Shown here piece after piece: positions 37,501-48,555 of a stretch of 64,000 nt of DNA; within the stretch, counting starts at the first letter, position 1, and every line of letters begins with the position of its first letter. Below the pieces are notes generated by a model that had not been told where the DNA came from, made no database searches, and saw only the letters and a program-made list of their open reading frames with translations. The DNA comes from Anaerolineae bacterium. GTDB taxonomy: Bacteria > Chloroflexota > Anaerolineae > Anaerolineales > Anaerolineaceae. The DNA lies in NCBI GenBank assembly GCA_013178185.1, contig JABLXC010000010.1:37874-101873 (forward strand). Reading direction: 5' to 3'. Made by a program: the position numbers and the translations under genes.

Positions 37501-37719
37501 GAAATCAGCATTGCGAAAGGCGGCTTCCTTTTCCGCCGCCGATTCGGCTGAAGTCTCCAGCACCAATGCTGCCTGAGGGCTAGATGGCGCTGCCTTCTGG
37601 CTGCCGGGGTCGAGTCGGTATCGAATCCCACCATGATGGGGAATCTGCCCCTTGAAACAGTCCACTACTGCCTGCACAGCCGCCGTCTGATAGGCCTGCG
37701 TTTTGAACTTCAGTTTCAC
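34579..37719 (-). CDS. res: Type III restriction enzyme Res subunit
   Basis: 1046 residues. SF2 helicase motifs: Walker [10 protein letters not shown] (about 112-120), DEPQK (about 251), SATHKT, the [15 protein letters not shown] block and QEVGRGLRL (motif VI). The C-terminal nuclease has a PD-(D/E)xK arrangement, NPDWAI (about 972) and FVAETKG (about 995). Res translocates on DNA and cleaves when two unmodified sites are met. It is the last gene of the island; a DUF1016 nuclease gene is inserted between it and mod and overlaps its start by four bases. Confidence 0.93.
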   Translation of the reverse strand: MKLKFKTQAYQTAAVQAVVDCFKGQIPHHGGIRYRLDPGSQKAAPSSPQAALVLETSAESAAEKEAAFRNADFTLSEQAIHDNIQHAQYAQNLPVSDTLVKTKVAKVNLDIEMETGTGKTYCYIKTIFELNKLYGWSKFIIVVPSIAIREGVAKSLEITAEHFLETYHKRARFFIYNSRDLNKLEGFSSDAGINVMVINVQAFNAKGADARRIYGMPRVNAQGQTEMVGLDDFQSRKPIDIISANRPILILDEPQKMEGAATLKSLEDFKALMVLRYSATHKTTHNKIHRLDALDAYNQKLVKKIGVRGISVKGLAGTAGYLYLQSIDISSKKPPEARVEFEQKLAGGNIKRVVRKIGEGDSLFDLSNQLDQYRDGFVVSEINANTDTLSFTNGLELTVGDATGDVTEAALRRLQIREAIKAHFDKEQALFQQEVKVLTLFFIDEVAKYRDYTAIDEKGEYARIFEDEYNLYLNEMLDLDETPYIKYLKGIPAENTHSGYFSIDKKSKRMVDSAVEKRGENAGLSNDVDAYDLILRKKEQLLKFEEPVRFIFSHSALREGWDNPNVFVICFLKHPDYNNEVTRRQEVGRGLRLSVNQHGDRMDHPSIVHDVNVLTVVASESFSAFVQALQEDISKSLSARPKIANEAYFTGKVLKTPAGDVEVTPQLAKQIYKYLLKNDYTDDADRISSTYHEAKKSGSLAGLPTELAAHAEQVFLLIDSVFSESLLPDISDDRRPKKNPLNANFDKQEFKALWSRINRKAAYSVEFSSNELINKAINTLNDKDSGLRVTPLQYTIQKGEQLDQIDAEALKKGAAFRVAETEVEYNRQSIHSAVKYDLIGKLAEGTQLTRRTVAEVLKGLNVAVFAQYKTNPESFIAEAIRLINEQKATVIIEHLAYDMVEDKFDLDIFTAGQTKQDFSKAGNKLQRHIYDYVLTDSNIERKFVEELDTSKEVVVYAKLPRGFLIPTPVGDYNPDWAISFKEGSVKHIYFVAETKGTMSSMELREIEKTKIKCARKFFEEMNQRFAPENVKYDVVDSFGKLMEVVK

Positions 37720-38816
37720 GCGGAGCCCCCTTCCAATTCCTGTTCGATGGCTTCGATGCTGGGCAGGCTGCTCTGCAGGCTATCCGGCAAGGCTCTTGTC
37801 AACTCAAATGAAGAGACACCAATGGGTTTGTCCATGCCTCGAAGTGCGTATTCCGCCAATATCCGATCCGGCTGTTGGCACAGGATCAAGCCGATGGTGG
37901 GGTTGTCTCCGGGGTGACGCAGCTGATCATCAACCACGCTGCAATAGAAATTCATTTTGCCTGCATACTCTGGTTTGAAGTCGCCGCGCTTAAGCTCTAT
38001 TACGACATAGCAACGCAGCTTCAAGTGGTAAAATAGCAAGTCGAGGTAAAAGTCCTTTTCACTGACCGCGAGATGATATTGCCGACCGACAAAGGCAAAC
38101 CCCTGGCCCAGCTCCAATAGAAACTTTTCAAGGTGTGCCACCAACCCTGTTTCCAGTTCCCGTTCGTGGAAATCTGCTTCGAGGGTCAGGAAATCAAACA
38201 GGTACGGGTCTTTGAGCGTCTGTTGTACCAAATCAGAATCGGGAGATGGCAGACGTTGGCCAAAATTACTCACCGCCTTGCCCATGCGGGTATGGGCGGA
38301 TGTCTCGATTTGCATCAACAGTACACTGCGGCTCCAGCCTTGTTCGACAGAGGCTTGCATATACCACTGACGGGAGGGGAGATCTTTCACTTTGCTCATT
38401 AGCTCGGCGTGGTGCCCCCAAGGCACGGATGCCATCAGGGCAGTGGGAAAAAGTGCCACAGCTTGTGGCACATGTGTGTCCATCTGGTTCGTCTTTCCTA
38501 TTTGTGCCACAGCCTGTGGCACAAAATCGAGGTTCGGATATTCGCGGTAAAACGCCAGCATTCGCTTGATGTTACGCTCGGAAAACCCTTTTTCCTCGGG
38601 CAACTCATTGTGCAGATCGCGGGCCAGTTGTGGAATCACACCCGCCCCCCAACCTTCCTGTTTTTGGCGGGCGTCGATCAGAGCACCGATCTCCCAGTAC
38701 AGGCGAATCAGTTCAGCGTTGACCGCCAACACGGCACGCGCTTGGGCGTGGCGCACACGCTGCTTGATCTCGGCCAGCGCCTCGCGATAACTGGCTTGGT
38801 GGCGTACAAGGCTCAT
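37716..38816 (-). CDS. DUF1016 (YhcG-type) PD-(D/E)xK nuclease
   Basis: 366 residues. The N-terminal domain ([31 protein letters not shown]) and the C-terminal nuclease core ([25 protein letters not shown], with D and ExK) define the family. Between them is an insertion with two VPQAVA units, encoded by two copies of a 19-bp palindrome. The family is often found beside restriction systems. It lies between mod and res, both in the same direction, with an 11-bp gap from mod. Confidence 0.9.
   Translation of the reverse strand: MSLVRHQASYREALAEIKQRVRHAQARAVLAVNAELIRLYWEIGALIDARQKQEGWGAGVIPQLARDLHNELPEEKGFSERNIKRMLAFYREYPNLDFVPQAVAQIGKTNQMDTHVPQAVALFPTALMASVPWGHHAELMSKVKDLPSRQWYMQASVEQGWSRSVLLMQIETSAHTRMGKAVSNFGQRLPSPDSDLVQQTLKDPYLFDFLTLEADFHERELETGLVAHLEKFLLELGQGFAFVGRQYHLAVSEKDFYLDLLFYHLKLRCYVVIELKRGDFKPEYAGKMNFYCSVVDDQLRHPGDNPTIGLILCQQPDRILAEYALRGMDKPIGVSSFELTRALPDSLQSSLPSIEAIEQELEGGSA
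38453..38471. repeat. Palindrome copy 1 inside the DUF1016 gene
   Basis: GTGCCACAGCTTGTGGCAC; encodes part of HVPQAVALF. The second copy begins 51 bp away, an exact multiple of three. Confidence 0.7.
38504..38522. repeat. Palindrome copy 2 inside the DUF1016 gene
   Basis: GTGCCACAGCCTGTGGCAC; encodes part of FVPQAVAQI. One base differs from copy 1 at the centre. Confidence 0.7.
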
Positions 38817-38826
38817 CCCAACCCCC

Positions 38827-40929
38827 TCAGATGCACTTCACTTCAGTGGAGGGCGACAATAACTTGAAGATCTGCTCGACGTTGATCTTGACGTCACTGT
38901 CCTTGAACCCGGCATCGCGGAACACTACGCGCAGAGGCTGGCGCTTGGCGAGCTCCTTAACAAAGGGTTCATCGATACCACTGTGAGCGTCGAAACAAGC
39001 TGCGAGTGCGTTATCGTCGACGAAATACACATCCTTGCCCTGAATGGCCTGCTTGGCAATGGGTAGGGCCAGATCGACTCCCCAGTCCAGCATAACTTGG
39101 AACAGTAGGTCTTCCGCAGTGCGGTCGTGTTTGATGTTGTCGACGAATGCTTCGACTTGGGATTGTTTAAATTCATCAGGTGCGTAGTAGATGTCGGCCA
39201 TGTTGGATGTGTCGACTTTGATGACGCGAAAGCCAATGTCTTTGTTGGCTGCTATAGCGCCATTGCTCTTAGCTATTGTTTGACCGGCTCGACGGATGCG
39301 TTCCTTAGACACTTCAGTCAAATAGAGGGGACGTCCATTTTTCTTGAGTAGATTGATGGCTGCTTGAACAGTCTTCTTGGCTGTTCCAGTCGTTGAAGCC
39401 AACGCATCTTCCAAACTTTCCGGGAGCTGGACAAGAATGAATCTATGATTCGTTCCATAAGTCAAGTTAGCATGAAACACGGATTCAGCAGTAGTTCCGG
39501 AACCTGCGAAGAAGTCCACAATGATGGACTCTCGATCGCGCGGCGTCAGATAGTCAATTAGCCTCGCCAACTCCTCATGATCCTTCGGATTGTTGAATAC
39601 CTTGGCCCCCATAAGTTTGCGCAGATACTTTACAGTCACTTGGGATTGCTTGTAAAAGTAAGAGCCGCGGACCTGGGTCGCAAACTCGATCTCGCCTTCA
39701 CCATCACCATTTTCATCTGCGTCGACCTGCTCCTCAGAAGCTTCTTCTGGGATTGGACGAATATGAGATTTTCTAATTGGCGGCTCCGTATGGTCTTCCC
39801 GAAACTCCACCAAGCCAATCTTGATCATATGCATCATCGTTTCTAGAGATGCGTATACCCATCCCCGCTCAGGAACCTTACAAGGTTTTTTTGTGATGGG
39901 ATGCATAACATCATAAGTTGGTCCATCGCCACCTGGCCAAGAGATGTTGTCATCACGCCAAGGGCCATGCTTATCAACGCGCTTGTAACGCGCCCACTTT
40001 TTCGAAGGGTGCCCTTTTGGCAAATCGGAGTACCACTGACTCAGGGCCGACTCCATCGCTTTATAGTTATCTCCATGTATTTTTTGCAGGCGCAGAAATT
40101 CATCCCAAATTTCTTTAGCACCAGGTTTCTCCTCGCGCCAGACTTCACCTCGTTCGCGGAGGAAGGTCAAATCTCTCGCATAAACCAGCATGTATTCGTG
40201 TCCAACCGAAAAATACTTTGCGTCATTTTTTCGTCCTTTCTCCCATACAAGCTGTGCCACGAAGTTCTTTTCACCAAACACTTGGTCACAGAGTCTGCGC
40301 AGGGATGCCTGCTCTGCATCGTCGATGCTAATCAGGATCAGTCCTTCATCGCTTAGCAACCGCTTTGCAAGCACAAGGCGAGGGTAGATCATCGTTAGCC
40401 AGTTGGAATGAAATCGTCCATTTCCCTCCGGATTTGAAACCAATCTCGCGCCATCTTCGGCACGCTCGCCCGATGCGATTTGATGAGCGATTTGCTCTGC
40501 ACTGAAACTGTCTTTGTAAATGAAGTCCTTGCCTGTGTTGTACGGCGGGTCGATATAGATCAGCTTAACCTTGCCGAGATAAGTTTCTTGCAACAATTTG
40601 AGCGCATCGAGGTTGTCGCCCTCGACAAACAAATTTTTCGTTTTATCGAAATCAACGCTTTCCTCGCGGCAAGGACGTAACGTTTTGGCAATCGGAGCAT
40701 TGGCGGTGAGCAGAGCCTCGCGCTTTCCCGGCCAGTTCAAGTGATATTGCTCCTGGGAGCCTTCGACAATCGACTCGGACAACTCCTGCCGTAGCTGGTC
40801 AAAATCCACCGCCAGCTTCATGCTGCCGTCTTCACCCTTGGCCTCCGTCACACAACCCGGAAACAACTCACGAAGACGTGCAATGTTATCTTGAGTGAGA
40901 TTGGGCGAGTGCATTTTCAGTTTGTCCAT
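38827..40929 (-). CDS. mod: Type III (beta-class) DNA methyltransferase Mod
   Basis: 700 residues. Motif IV DPPYNTGKDF (about 128) precedes motif I FFAGSGTTAESV (about 476), the beta-class order used by Mod subunits for N6-adenine methylation. The central region between the motifs carries the target recognition domain. Mod modifies one strand of an asymmetric site and guides Res. In this island it is separated from res by the DUF1016 gene and preceded by a DUF2130 gene. Confidence 0.93.
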   Translation of the reverse strand: MDKLKMHSPNLTQDNIARLRELFPGCVTEAKGEDGSMKLAVDFDQLRQELSESIVEGSQEQYHLNWPGKREALLTANAPIAKTLRPCREESVDFDKTKNLFVEGDNLDALKLLQETYLGKVKLIYIDPPYNTGKDFIYKDSFSAEQIAHQIASGERAEDGARLVSNPEGNGRFHSNWLTMIYPRLVLAKRLLSDEGLILISIDDAEQASLRRLCDQVFGEKNFVAQLVWEKGRKNDAKYFSVGHEYMLVYARDLTFLRERGEVWREEKPGAKEIWDEFLRLQKIHGDNYKAMESALSQWYSDLPKGHPSKKWARYKRVDKHGPWRDDNISWPGGDGPTYDVMHPITKKPCKVPERGWVYASLETMMHMIKIGLVEFREDHTEPPIRKSHIRPIPEEASEEQVDADENGDGEGEIEFATQVRGSYFYKQSQVTVKYLRKLMGAKVFNNPKDHEELARLIDYLTPRDRESIIVDFFAGSGTTAESVFHANLTYGTNHRFILVQLPESLEDALASTTGTAKKTVQAAINLLKKNGRPLYLTEVSKERIRRAGQTIAKSNGAIAANKDIGFRVIKVDTSNMADIYYAPDEFKQSQVEAFVDNIKHDRTAEDLLFQVMLDWGVDLALPIAKQAIQGKDVYFVDDNALAACFDAHSGIDEPFVKELAKRQPLRVVFRDAGFKDSDVKINVEQIFKLLSPSTEVKCI

Positions 40930-41009
40930 AGTTTGTTTCCTTTGCGCGCATTGCTATTGCGCGCCGTGATTCGTTGTTCTGTATGTGTCGGCAACAAAAG
41001 CTGCAGGCT

Positions 41010-42626
41010 TCATTCGGAGTCGGCTTCGCCGTGATTCTTGAGTTCGGCAAATTTAGCTGCCATCGTTGGGTTACCGCGCGTTAGCCGTTTGACCGTAAGA
41101 TCATCGGCCTTGTCATTTGCAAGACGTAGGTTGTTGGCCGACTTGTGCAGCGCTTCTTTCGTCTTTTCCAGATCTTTGATGGCATCGTCGATACGCTTGA
41201 TGGCCTCTGCAAAGCCCTCTGAAGCGAGGCGCCAGTTGCGCCCGAATGAGTTCTTAAAGTCGTCAAGCTGGGTCTCAAAGTTGGTGATGTCGATGTTCTG
41301 CGCCTTCACCAATGCCAGCTCTGACTTGTACTGAAGCGATTTCAGCGCCGCATTGCGTAGCAGCGTGATGATGGGAATGAAGAACTGAGGCCGTACCACA
41401 TACATCTTCGGATAGCGGTGGAACACATCAACGATGCCCGCGTTGTAGAGTTCACTGTCGGGTTCAAGCAGGGAAACGAGCACCGCGTATTCGCAGCCCT
41501 TTTCGGTGCGATCCTTGTCGAGCTCCTTGAAGAAGTCTTCGTTTTTCTTCTTGGTGGCTGTTTCGTCGCCCTCGTTCTTCATCTCGAACATGATCGAGAC
41601 GATCTCGGTACCGGCGTCATCCTGGTCGCGGAAAATGTAGTCGCCTTTGCTGCCGCTGCGCGCGTCGTTGTCTTTCTCGAAGTAAGCCTTAGGAAACGCC
41701 GTGGCCCGCAGACGGTTGAACTCAATCTCGCAATGTTGCTCGAGGGTTTCACCAATCATCTTGGTCGACAGCCGCGCCTTCATGTCCCGCAGGCGAACGA
41801 TCTCACCATCGCGATCCTTGAGCTGCGCTTCGTACCTGTCCTTGAGCGCAGTCTCGGCGAGCTGCTTTTCCAGTGCAGCCCGATCAAGCCCGTTCTTCAG
41901 TTCGTCACGTTCCTTTGTCACCGCAGTAACTGCTTCGATGAGCGCGAGCTTCTGCGTGACCTCAGCCGCAGCAAGCTTGGCCTGCAGGCTCTTTATCTCC
42001 GCGTCCTTGGTGGCCGCAGCTTGCTGTAGGTCGCCCATGCGCTTTGCCTCAGCCAGTTGAGCGGCTACATCCTTCTCTTGCCTTGCATTCTCCAACGCAT
42101 TCGCCAGCGCATCTCGATCCTTTTCCACAACGCTTAACGCTTCGCTTACGGCGAGTTTCTGCGCTACCTCGCCAGCTTCGAGCTTGGCCTTGAGTTCCTG
42201 GATTTCTGAATCCTTGGTAGCGGCCGCTTTCTGCAGCTCGTTCAGAAGTTTCGCCTCGGCCAGTTGAGCGGCAGCCTCTTTATCTTGCTTCATTTTCTCC
42301 AGTGCATTCGCCAGAGAATCGCGATCCTTTTCCACGACACTCAGCGCCTCGCTGACGGCAAATTTCTGTGCAACTTCGCCAGCTTCGAGTTTGGCCTTCA
42401 GCTCCATGATTTCAGAGTCCTTGAGCGACGCTGCCTGTTGAAATTCGCTGGCAACCTTGGCTTGGGCGAGTTCGACCGCGTTTTGCTTCTCCCTTTCGGC
42501 TAGCTCAAGGCGCTCATGCAGCTGCTTCTCAAAGTCAGCATCGCGAACCTGTTTCAGAATATCTGCGTAACCAGCCTCATCAATCTTGAAAGCTTTGCCG
42601 CAATGTGGGCAGATGATTTCATGCAT
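41010..42626 (-). CDS. DUF2130 coiled-coil PD-(D/E)xK protein
   Basis: 538 residues. It starts with a CPHCGKAF half zinc finger (about 6-13), then a long coiled coil (about 30-300) containing three tandem repeats of about 69 residues, then a nuclease-like core with SGSKGDYIF (about 322-330) and FEMKNE, followed by [22 protein letters not shown] and a second helical tail. The fold is consistent with restriction endonuclease superfamily. The family is often linked with mobile defence islands. It is downstream of the OLD ATPase gene by two bases. Confidence 0.88.
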   Translation of the reverse strand: MHEIICPHCGKAFKIDEAGYADILKQVRDADFEKQLHERLELAEREKQNAVELAQAKVASEFQQAASLKDSEIMELKAKLEAGEVAQKFAVSEALSVVEKDRDSLANALEKMKQDKEAAAQLAEAKLLNELQKAAATKDSEIQELKAKLEAGEVAQKLAVSEALSVVEKDRDALANALENARQEKDVAAQLAEAKRMGDLQQAAATKDAEIKSLQAKLAAAEVTQKLALIEAVTAVTKERDELKNGLDRAALEKQLAETALKDRYEAQLKDRDGEIVRLRDMKARLSTKMIGETLEQHCEIEFNRLRATAFPKAYFEKDNDARSGSKGDYIFRDQDDAGTEIVSIMFEMKNEGDETATKKKNEDFFKELDKDRTEKGCEYAVLVSLLEPDSELYNAGIVDVFHRYPKMYVVRPQFFIPIITLLRNAALKSLQYKSELALVKAQNIDITNFETQLDDFKNSFGRNWRLASEGFAEAIKRIDDAIKDLEKTKEALHKSANNLRLANDKADDLTVKRLTRGNPTMAAKFAELKNHGEADSE

Positions 42627-42628
42627 GG

Positions 42629-44509
42629 CTATTCCCCCTTTGCCTTGGCTAGGATTTGCAGAAGCATTTGAGGAACCTCACCCTCTGCCTTGAGGGTTGC
42701 CGTCCGGTATGCGAGTTGATTCTTTGCAAGGCTGATGCCTGCTGCAGCTTCAACGTCGTCGCAGGCCTTGGACCACTCTGGCCAGTTTGTCGATAGGAAG
42801 GCTTCAAGGTGATCCTCGAAGATCGCTAGATCGTTAGCGACTGTAGCAGCCGGAAAATCCGCTTCAGGCATTCCGAAATATCGCAGAAGCTTTCGGTTCT
42901 CGGCTGCATGGTTGTTTCGTTCTTTGTCGATGCCTTCTTGCTTCATATTCTTTGCTCTGGCGCGATTATCAAATCCAGCATCTGCATCGAAGAGTGCGTA
43001 AGCGGGCACACCAATCGCACTAAGAATCGCGTGTGCAAGCGGTATGGACGTCTTTGACCCAACAGGAACGATCGAAATACCGGCCGCCTCTAGCGAGCCG
43101 TGTGAAGTCCTGTCGCCGATGCCGTAGAAAACGGACGATTCTGTGCTCCCTTCTACAAGAAACGCTCGGTTTGCAAAGAGCGCAATGGAGAGTTGATCAG
43201 CGACATTGTGGTCAAGTCTTCGGTCAACTACGTCTGCATCCACAATCCCGTTGAGTCGGCTTTTGACGTCTGTAACGGTTGCGTAATGAACGGAAACCAC
43301 TGGGGACGCATCAGCTGACCTTGTCAGCCGCCTAATTTGATTGAAATGTCGAGCTTCAAGAAAGTAAGGGCTGTGAGTTGCATAGGTAATCTGGATGCAC
43401 TTGTCAGGGTCTCCAACGAGCGACCTGAGTACTTTTGCAAAGGCTTGAGCCTGGATCGGGTGCTGAAAGAGTTCTGGCTCTTCAATTGCCAGACAAATGA
43501 CACCTTCGGCTGACGCCGCGCCTGACTGCGCCAAAAGCTGGAGAGCAGAAATCAGAATCGTCCGCTGGAAGCCGTGCCCTTGCCGTTCCACTGCGGTTTC
43601 GGTCGCGCCATCAAGCACGGCGACTTCGAACGTGGTCTTTGGGGCCTTGAGTTCGACCTCTGCGGGCGAAACAGTGACAGCCCGACCTGGTGAATAAGAC
43701 GAAACAACCGCATTAAGCTGCTTCGTCATTGCCTCAAGCTGCGCCTTGAATTTCTCTTCGTAGACTTTCTGCTGTTTTGCTCTCGATTCCTCGACGATTA
43801 CTGCGATCTCCTGATCTGCTGCAGCACGGTCAACGGAACGCTCCAAAATGCGGCCGATGATGCTCGATTTACCGTCAATGGACTCTTCGCTTGCACGAAG
43901 GTCAGCGGTCACCAAGACGAAGTCGAACAGACCACTCATCTTGCCGCCGCTGTTGAAACCAAAGAAGTTGGATTGCAGTGATTCGAGAGCATCTTCGAGC
44001 TGGTCTGTATGTGCCGCTTCCCACGTCATCATCGCTTCATCTACGGCAGGGCCGGTGTTTGCAGCTGGCAGATCCAATTCTGGACGACTGGCCCGAAACT
44101 CCTTGTAAAGGTCCTTCTTTACGTTTGCGCCGGCCGCCGCTTTGATTGCATTGAATTCAGGAAAACCCTTTGCGTTGGCGGAGAGTCGATCGGAGCCATC
44201 AGGTGACCGTTGCCTCCATGCCGTGAATGTGGTCGCTCCATCAGGCGCGTACTTGCCAAGGGCCTCTCGATCTTTTTTGGAGAGGTCGGAGAAAGTAACT
44301 TGAACCTCGATATCTTCATCAGTTGTCCCGAAGGAGCAATCTTTCTCTGTGAGCGACCCAGGCTTGCCGTTGAAAAACCAATCGAGCGCACGAAGTACGG
44401 TGGACTTGCCAGCCCCGTTCGGCCCGATGAAAGTCGTGACGGAATCGAAGGGAATCGTCACGTCTTTTAACGTTCGGAAGTTCTTGATACGAACGGATTG
44501 GATCTTCAT
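42629..44509 (-). CDS. OLD-family ATPase with TOPRIM nuclease domain
   Basis: 626 residues. ABC-type ATPase N-terminus with Walker [10 protein letters not shown] (about 30-38), a divided core with [13 protein letters not shown] (signature/Walker B, near 350) and THSPYF. The C-terminal TOPRIM domain has FLVEGSTES (about 450) and ALFDADAGF (about 505) as the catalytic acidic residues. OLD proteins are DNA-acting nucleases found in many antiphage systems (for example Gabija-like arrangements), but no UvrD-like partner is present here. Overlaps the DUF4391 gene by four bases. Confidence 0.88.
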   Translation of the reverse strand: MKIQSVRIKNFRTLKDVTIPFDSVTTFIGPNGAGKSTVLRALDWFFNGKPGSLTEKDCSFGTTDEDIEVQVTFSDLSKKDREALGKYAPDGATTFTAWRQRSPDGSDRLSANAKGFPEFNAIKAAAGANVKKDLYKEFRASRPELDLPAANTGPAVDEAMMTWEAAHTDQLEDALESLQSNFFGFNSGGKMSGLFDFVLVTADLRASEESIDGKSSIIGRILERSVDRAAADQEIAVIVEESRAKQQKVYEEKFKAQLEAMTKQLNAVVSSYSPGRAVTVSPAEVELKAPKTTFEVAVLDGATETAVERQGHGFQRTILISALQLLAQSGAASAEGVICLAIEEPELFQHPIQAQAFAKVLRSLVGDPDKCIQITYATHSPYFLEARHFNQIRRLTRSADASPVVSVHYATVTDVKSRLNGIVDADVVDRRLDHNVADQLSIALFANRAFLVEGSTESSVFYGIGDRTSHGSLEAAGISIVPVGSKTSIPLAHAILSAIGVPAYALFDADAGFDNRARAKNMKQEGIDKERNNHAAENRKLLRYFGMPEADFPAATVANDLAIFEDHLEAFLSTNWPEWSKACDDVEAAAGISLAKNQLAYRTATLKAEGEVPQMLLQILAKAKGE

Positions 44510-45237
44510 TTCTGCTTCAGTTCCTCGAGCCCGTCTTCTGTTATTTTTAGTTCGTCCAGTTCAGTTTTCAGCTTTCGCAGTTCGGCGTTGATCTCCACCT
44601 TGCGGTTAAACTGCTTTTCTTTTGCCAGCCGGGCGGTGATCTTGGCCAGTTCACGCTGCTTGGTCTGGACCTGTTCCACGCGCACCACTAGGTCGGCCAG
44701 CGATTCCTGTGGACGGGCATACAAAGGAATCAGACGGTGCAAAAACTGCTCGTACAGGCCACCCATATGCAGCGCAACGGGCATCGTTGCACGTTCACTC
44801 CCAGCCGATAACCAGTCCGTCGCAAAGTAATTGGAAGACACCCATCGGGCGGCATCGGCCTCCCCACTAGCAAGAGCCGGCCGCTTGTAGGCAGCAATCA
44901 CTCGTACTCTGCTTTCGTAAGTCAGCTCGAAAAGAATAGGAAAAGGAATTGCCCCGTCGATGCAGCGCAGCACATCTTCGTGCAGCTCTGCCTTCTTGAG
45001 CAGGATGCCAAAAATCTGGATCTCAGGCACTCCGGGTCGCGCGGGTAGGTTGAGGGTTTCCGGGGCTAGCTTGTACTGCCAGACGATCTGCTCTACTTGT
45101 TCGACAAACAGGTCTTTAAGCCGCTTGCTGGCCCCGCTGTACTCATAGATCTTGTTTTTGGGCAACACGCGACCGAAGGCTGCCTGTTTAGGGTAGGCAA
45201 TCAGCGCGGATTGGCGAGCGGTTGTGCCTTGGCTCAT
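44506..45237 (-). CDS. DUF4391 protein
   Basis: 243 residues. The N-terminal YPKQAAFGRVLPKNKIYEY and PARPGVPEIQIFGILLK segments, the PFPILFEL turn and the C-terminal helical coiled-coil region fit DUF4391, a family found almost only with SNF2-like helicases and type III modification genes. Biochemical function is unknown. It overlaps the helicase gene stop by four bases. Confidence 0.83.
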   Translation of the reverse strand: MSQGTTARQSALIAYPKQAAFGRVLPKNKIYEYSGASKRLKDLFVEQVEQIVWQYKLAPETLNLPARPGVPEIQIFGILLKKAELHEDVLRCIDGAIPFPILFELTYESRVRVIAAYKRPALASGEADAARWVSSNYFATDWLSAGSERATMPVALHMGGLYEQFLHRLIPLYARPQESLADLVVRVEQVQTKQRELAKITARLAKEKQFNRKVEINAELRKLKTELDELKITEDGLEELKQK

Positions 45238-48200
45238 CCAGTCTCCTGAATAACAAGGAAACTGATGAGCTCAAAGTCATTTAAACCGGAGATGGTATTG
45301 GTTAACGCCGTGGTCTTGCCGCCGGTGAATAGGCTGTCCAGGTCCTTTTCTTCCTTTACCTCGATCATTGAGCGTATGGATTTGCCCAAAAGGTCGGAAT
45401 ACGCTTCCATCCGGCGACCATCAGCCGTTTCCTGATTGAAGTGCTGGCAGACATCCAGGATCGGTTGTGTTTGACCCTTGCAACAGGTGCGCACAAGATC
45501 GAGCAGTCGTTTGACTTCTGTGTGGTCGTGAACCACCTCACCCTTACGGTCGATATAGATAAGGTAGTAAGGGTGCAGGCGATTGTGCTGGAGAGAGTTG
45601 GCAGCTGAGTTGACTCTGGAGTTGCGGTTACGCAGCGTGAAAATCACTCCAGGCTGCAGCCCAAGTTCGTCATTGGCAGGCACTACTGCATGCATGCCGT
45701 TGGGCACGTTACTCAACTCACCGTGAGCTTTGACGTAGTTGAGCAAGTCCATACGGAAGTCGTTGAGCCCCAGGTCGGTGATTGACACTCCAGTCTTCAA
45801 ATCTTCCAGCTCGATCACTTCTTCCTGCAGGCGGCGCAATTGTTCCTTGCGGTAGGACACGTCGTTGGCCTGCGCGGACAGCACGTTGTCGTCACCCGTC
45901 GCGGTAACATCGGCAATCATCATTCGGCTCTCGACACGCTCTTTAAGGTTGATGTACTCGTCGAGCGAAATGTCGGGCCAATAGTTCACCAGCTGAATAC
46001 TGCTGTTGGGCGAGCCAATGCGATCCACCCGGCCGAACCGCTGGATAATCCGTACCGGGTTCCAGTGAATGTCGTAGTTGATAAGGTAGTCGCAGTCCTG
46101 CAAGTTCTGGCCCTCGGAAATGCAGTCCGTACCGATCAGCAAATCCACATCGGCGGCCTCGTTTGGCAACACCAAAGATTTTTCCTTTGATCGTGGCGAG
46201 AACAAGGTAAGTAGTTCTTGGAAGTCGTAGCTCTTGCCCAGCGTGGACTTCGGCGCTCCCTTGCCGGTGACTTTGGCCGTGTGGATGGCGAGATTGGCTT
46301 GCAACTCAGGTGCTAAATTGGAGTAGAGGTAATCAGCAGTATCAGCAAAAGCAGTGAAAATAAGTGCCTTTTTATTGCCGGAATTGATCGGATTGGCAAT
46401 CTTCCCCAATAAATGCGCCTTGAGGTGCTGCAGCTTGGCATCGTGTTCTGGCGTGATTCGAGCCATCGCTTCGAGCAATTCCTCGATGCGTTCCAAGTCC
46501 TGGCTCAAATCGAATTGCCAGCTCGGCAGATCCATGTCGGCTAGATTGATCTTAACCTTGCCTCCGATGTCAGTGTTCTGCTCAAAATCGAACAAGTCAT
46601 CGTCGTCTGCATCCAGGCCTTCCAGCAGGTCTGTGAGGTCACCAACACTTTGCTCACCGCTAACCTGACGAAAGTCCACGATCTTATCGAGCATGCGTAT
46701 GTGATTGGCGCGTAACGACCGCAGCGTTAGGCGAAATGCTGCTACAGAGCTTTCCAGTCGTTTAAGCAGGTTCACTGTCATCAGTGCCTGTAGGCTCTTT
46801 TCCCGGTCTGCTTGGCGCAGTGTCCCTTTGCTACCGACCTTGGTATCGTAAATCTCTTCGTACTTTTTCAGGCGGCTGGGAAGGATGTAACTGATGGGGG
46901 CGTAAACAGACAGTTTGAGCAGCGAAAGCTGTTCAAAAATGTTATTGAATCCCATTACGTCAGTGCGCGCAGTCAGTGGACAGTGAAATGACAAGGGCTT
47001 GCGACGCTCTGGAAACTGGCCGATGTCTTTGGTGTCGTAGAAGGTCTGGATATGTTTTCGCGACCGGGCAATGGTGACGCTGTCGAGCAGCTCGAAGAAG
47101 TCGAAATCCAGTGAATCCAGAATTGCGCGAGCGGTGCGCTCTTCCAGTGGCAACTTTGACCATGTGTTGAAGGCTTTCTGAGCGTTACGGAAGACTTCCT
47201 CCACCGATTTGCTGGTACGCAATTTCTTGTTGAGGTTTTCCGAGTCGCCTTCGTAGGCCAACGCCAACTGGTTTCGGAGGTCGTTGAAGCGGTTGTTAAC
47301 CGGAGTCGCCGACAGCATCAGAACCTTGGTTTTCACGCCTTCCTGGATTACCTTGCGCAGCAGTTTTTGGTAGCGCGTTTCCTTGTCTTTGTAGGCGTCG
47401 TTGTTGCGAAAGTTATGAGATTCGTCGATGACGACGAGATCATAGTTACCCCAGTTGATGCGATTCAACGGCGTTCCGAACGACTCGCCGCTGGTGCGGG
47501 AAAGGTCGGTGTGGCAAAGCACGTCGTAATTGAAACGGTCGCGGGCGAAGATGTTGGTCTTGAGATTGCGATTGTAGTTGAGCCAGTTGTCGGCCAGCTT
47601 CTTAGGACAAAGTACCAGCACCGAGCGGTTGCGCAATTCGTAATACTTGACGACAGCCAGTGCGGTAAATGTCTTGCCGAGGCCGACGCTGTCGGCGAGG
47701 ATGCAGCCGCTATACGTTTCCAGCTTGTTAATGATTCCGGTGACTGCATCTTTCTGGTAATTGAAAAGTTTCTTCCAGATGAGTGTGTCCTGATAGCCCG
47801 TACGGTCGTTCGGCAGGACATCTTCATCGATATCGTCGAGAAACTCATTGAAGATGTTGTAGAGCATCAGAAAGTAGATGCTTTCCGGTGAATTCTCTTG
47901 GTAGACCGAGGCTATGTGATCGCAGATCTGTGCAGTCACGTCCTCCAGCTTCTCGGGATCGTTCCAGATCTGGTCGAACAGACTGAGGTACGTGGCAGAA
48001 AAGGGTGCCTCGTCCATTTTATTCACTAAGTTGGAGACTGCATTGCCCTGCTGGTAACCCAGATCAACGGCAGTGAAGCCATGTAGAGGCATGTAGGCAG
48101 TGTCAGTGCCGCCAGTCTGTACGCAGGCGAATTGCTGCATTGGCGCTTTGGTGCGATTGCTCCTGAATTTGGCCTTGCGCCTTATCCAATCAGCGCACTC

Positions 48201-48518
48201 CTTGGCAACCGCCCGCTGGGTCAGTTTGTTGCGTAGTTGGATTTCAAACTCGCTGCCGTACAGGCTGCGTTCCCGATCGAGCTTGGGGATATGAAACTCT
48301 TTTCGCTCCTTGCGAATCTTGTCGGTTACTTCATTGGCAACGAAGGTTGGGGAAGTGAAGATGAAATTCAGCTCGTCGATCTTTTCTAATTCTGTTTTCA
48401 ACGCTTCATAGGCATACATGGAAAAGCAGGAAGCCGCGATCTTTAGTCGAGCCCCGGCTTTAACTGTTTTCTTAAGGTCGTCGCCGAGCAGACGGCTGAT
48501 ATTGTCAATCAGTTCCAT
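45234..48518 (-). CDS. SNF2/SF2 helicase with N-terminal PLD-like domain
   Basis: About 1094 residues from ATG 48518; the frame is open further upstream but there overlaps the HTH gene, so this start is a judgement. The N-terminus (AGARLKIAASCFSMYAYEAL, residues about 15-35) resembles a phospholipase D-type nuclease region. Helicase motifs: DSVGLGKTFTALAVVKYY (about 275), VIDESHNFRN (about 364), MLSATPVNNR (III), LIGTDCISEGQNLQDCD (V) and QRFGRVDRIGS (VI, about 829). Such helicase-nuclease fusions occur in several antiphage systems. It is the largest gene of the island and its first main gene. Confidence 0.88.
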   Translation of the reverse strand: MELIDNISRLLGDDLKKTVKAGARLKIAASCFSMYAYEALKTELEKIDELNFIFTSPTFVANEVTDKIRKERKEFHIPKLDRERSLYGSEFEIQLRNKLTQRAVAKECADWIRRKAKFRSNRTKAPMQQFACVQTGGTDTAYMPLHGFTAVDLGYQQGNAVSNLVNKMDEAPFSATYLSLFDQIWNDPEKLEDVTAQICDHIASVYQENSPESIYFLMLYNIFNEFLDDIDEDVLPNDRTGYQDTLIWKKLFNYQKDAVTGIINKLETYSGCILADSVGLGKTFTALAVVKYYELRNRSVLVLCPKKLADNWLNYNRNLKTNIFARDRFNYDVLCHTDLSRTSGESFGTPLNRINWGNYDLVVIDESHNFRNNDAYKDKETRYQKLLRKVIQEGVKTKVLMLSATPVNNRFNDLRNQLALAYEGDSENLNKKLRTSKSVEEVFRNAQKAFNTWSKLPLEERTARAILDSLDFDFFELLDSVTIARSRKHIQTFYDTKDIGQFPERRKPLSFHCPLTARTDVMGFNNIFEQLSLLKLSVYAPISYILPSRLKKYEEIYDTKVGSKGTLRQADREKSLQALMTVNLLKRLESSVAAFRLTLRSLRANHIRMLDKIVDFRQVSGEQSVGDLTDLLEGLDADDDDLFDFEQNTDIGGKVKINLADMDLPSWQFDLSQDLERIEELLEAMARITPEHDAKLQHLKAHLLGKIANPINSGNKKALIFTAFADTADYLYSNLAPELQANLAIHTAKVTGKGAPKSTLGKSYDFQELLTLFSPRSKEKSLVLPNEAADVDLLIGTDCISEGQNLQDCDYLINYDIHWNPVRIIQRFGRVDRIGSPNSSIQLVNYWPDISLDEYINLKERVESRMMIADVTATGDDNVLSAQANDVSYRKEQLRRLQEEVIELEDLKTGVSITDLGLNDFRMDLLNYVKAHGELSNVPNGMHAVVPANDELGLQPGVIFTLRNRNSRVNSAANSLQHNRLHPYYLIYIDRKGEVVHDHTEVKRLLDLVRTCCKGQTQPILDVCQHFNQETADGRRMEAYSDLLGKSIRSMIEVKEEKDLDSLFTGGKTTALTNTISGLNDFELISFLVIQETG

Positions 48519-48555
48519 CAGGCGTTCATTCCCAAAGGCATTACCCCCGGCGCGC

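Noticed and set aside
41418..42060. Long plus-strand frame of 203 residues
   Set aside because: Antisense shadow of the DUF2130 coiled coil, which has clear family motifs.
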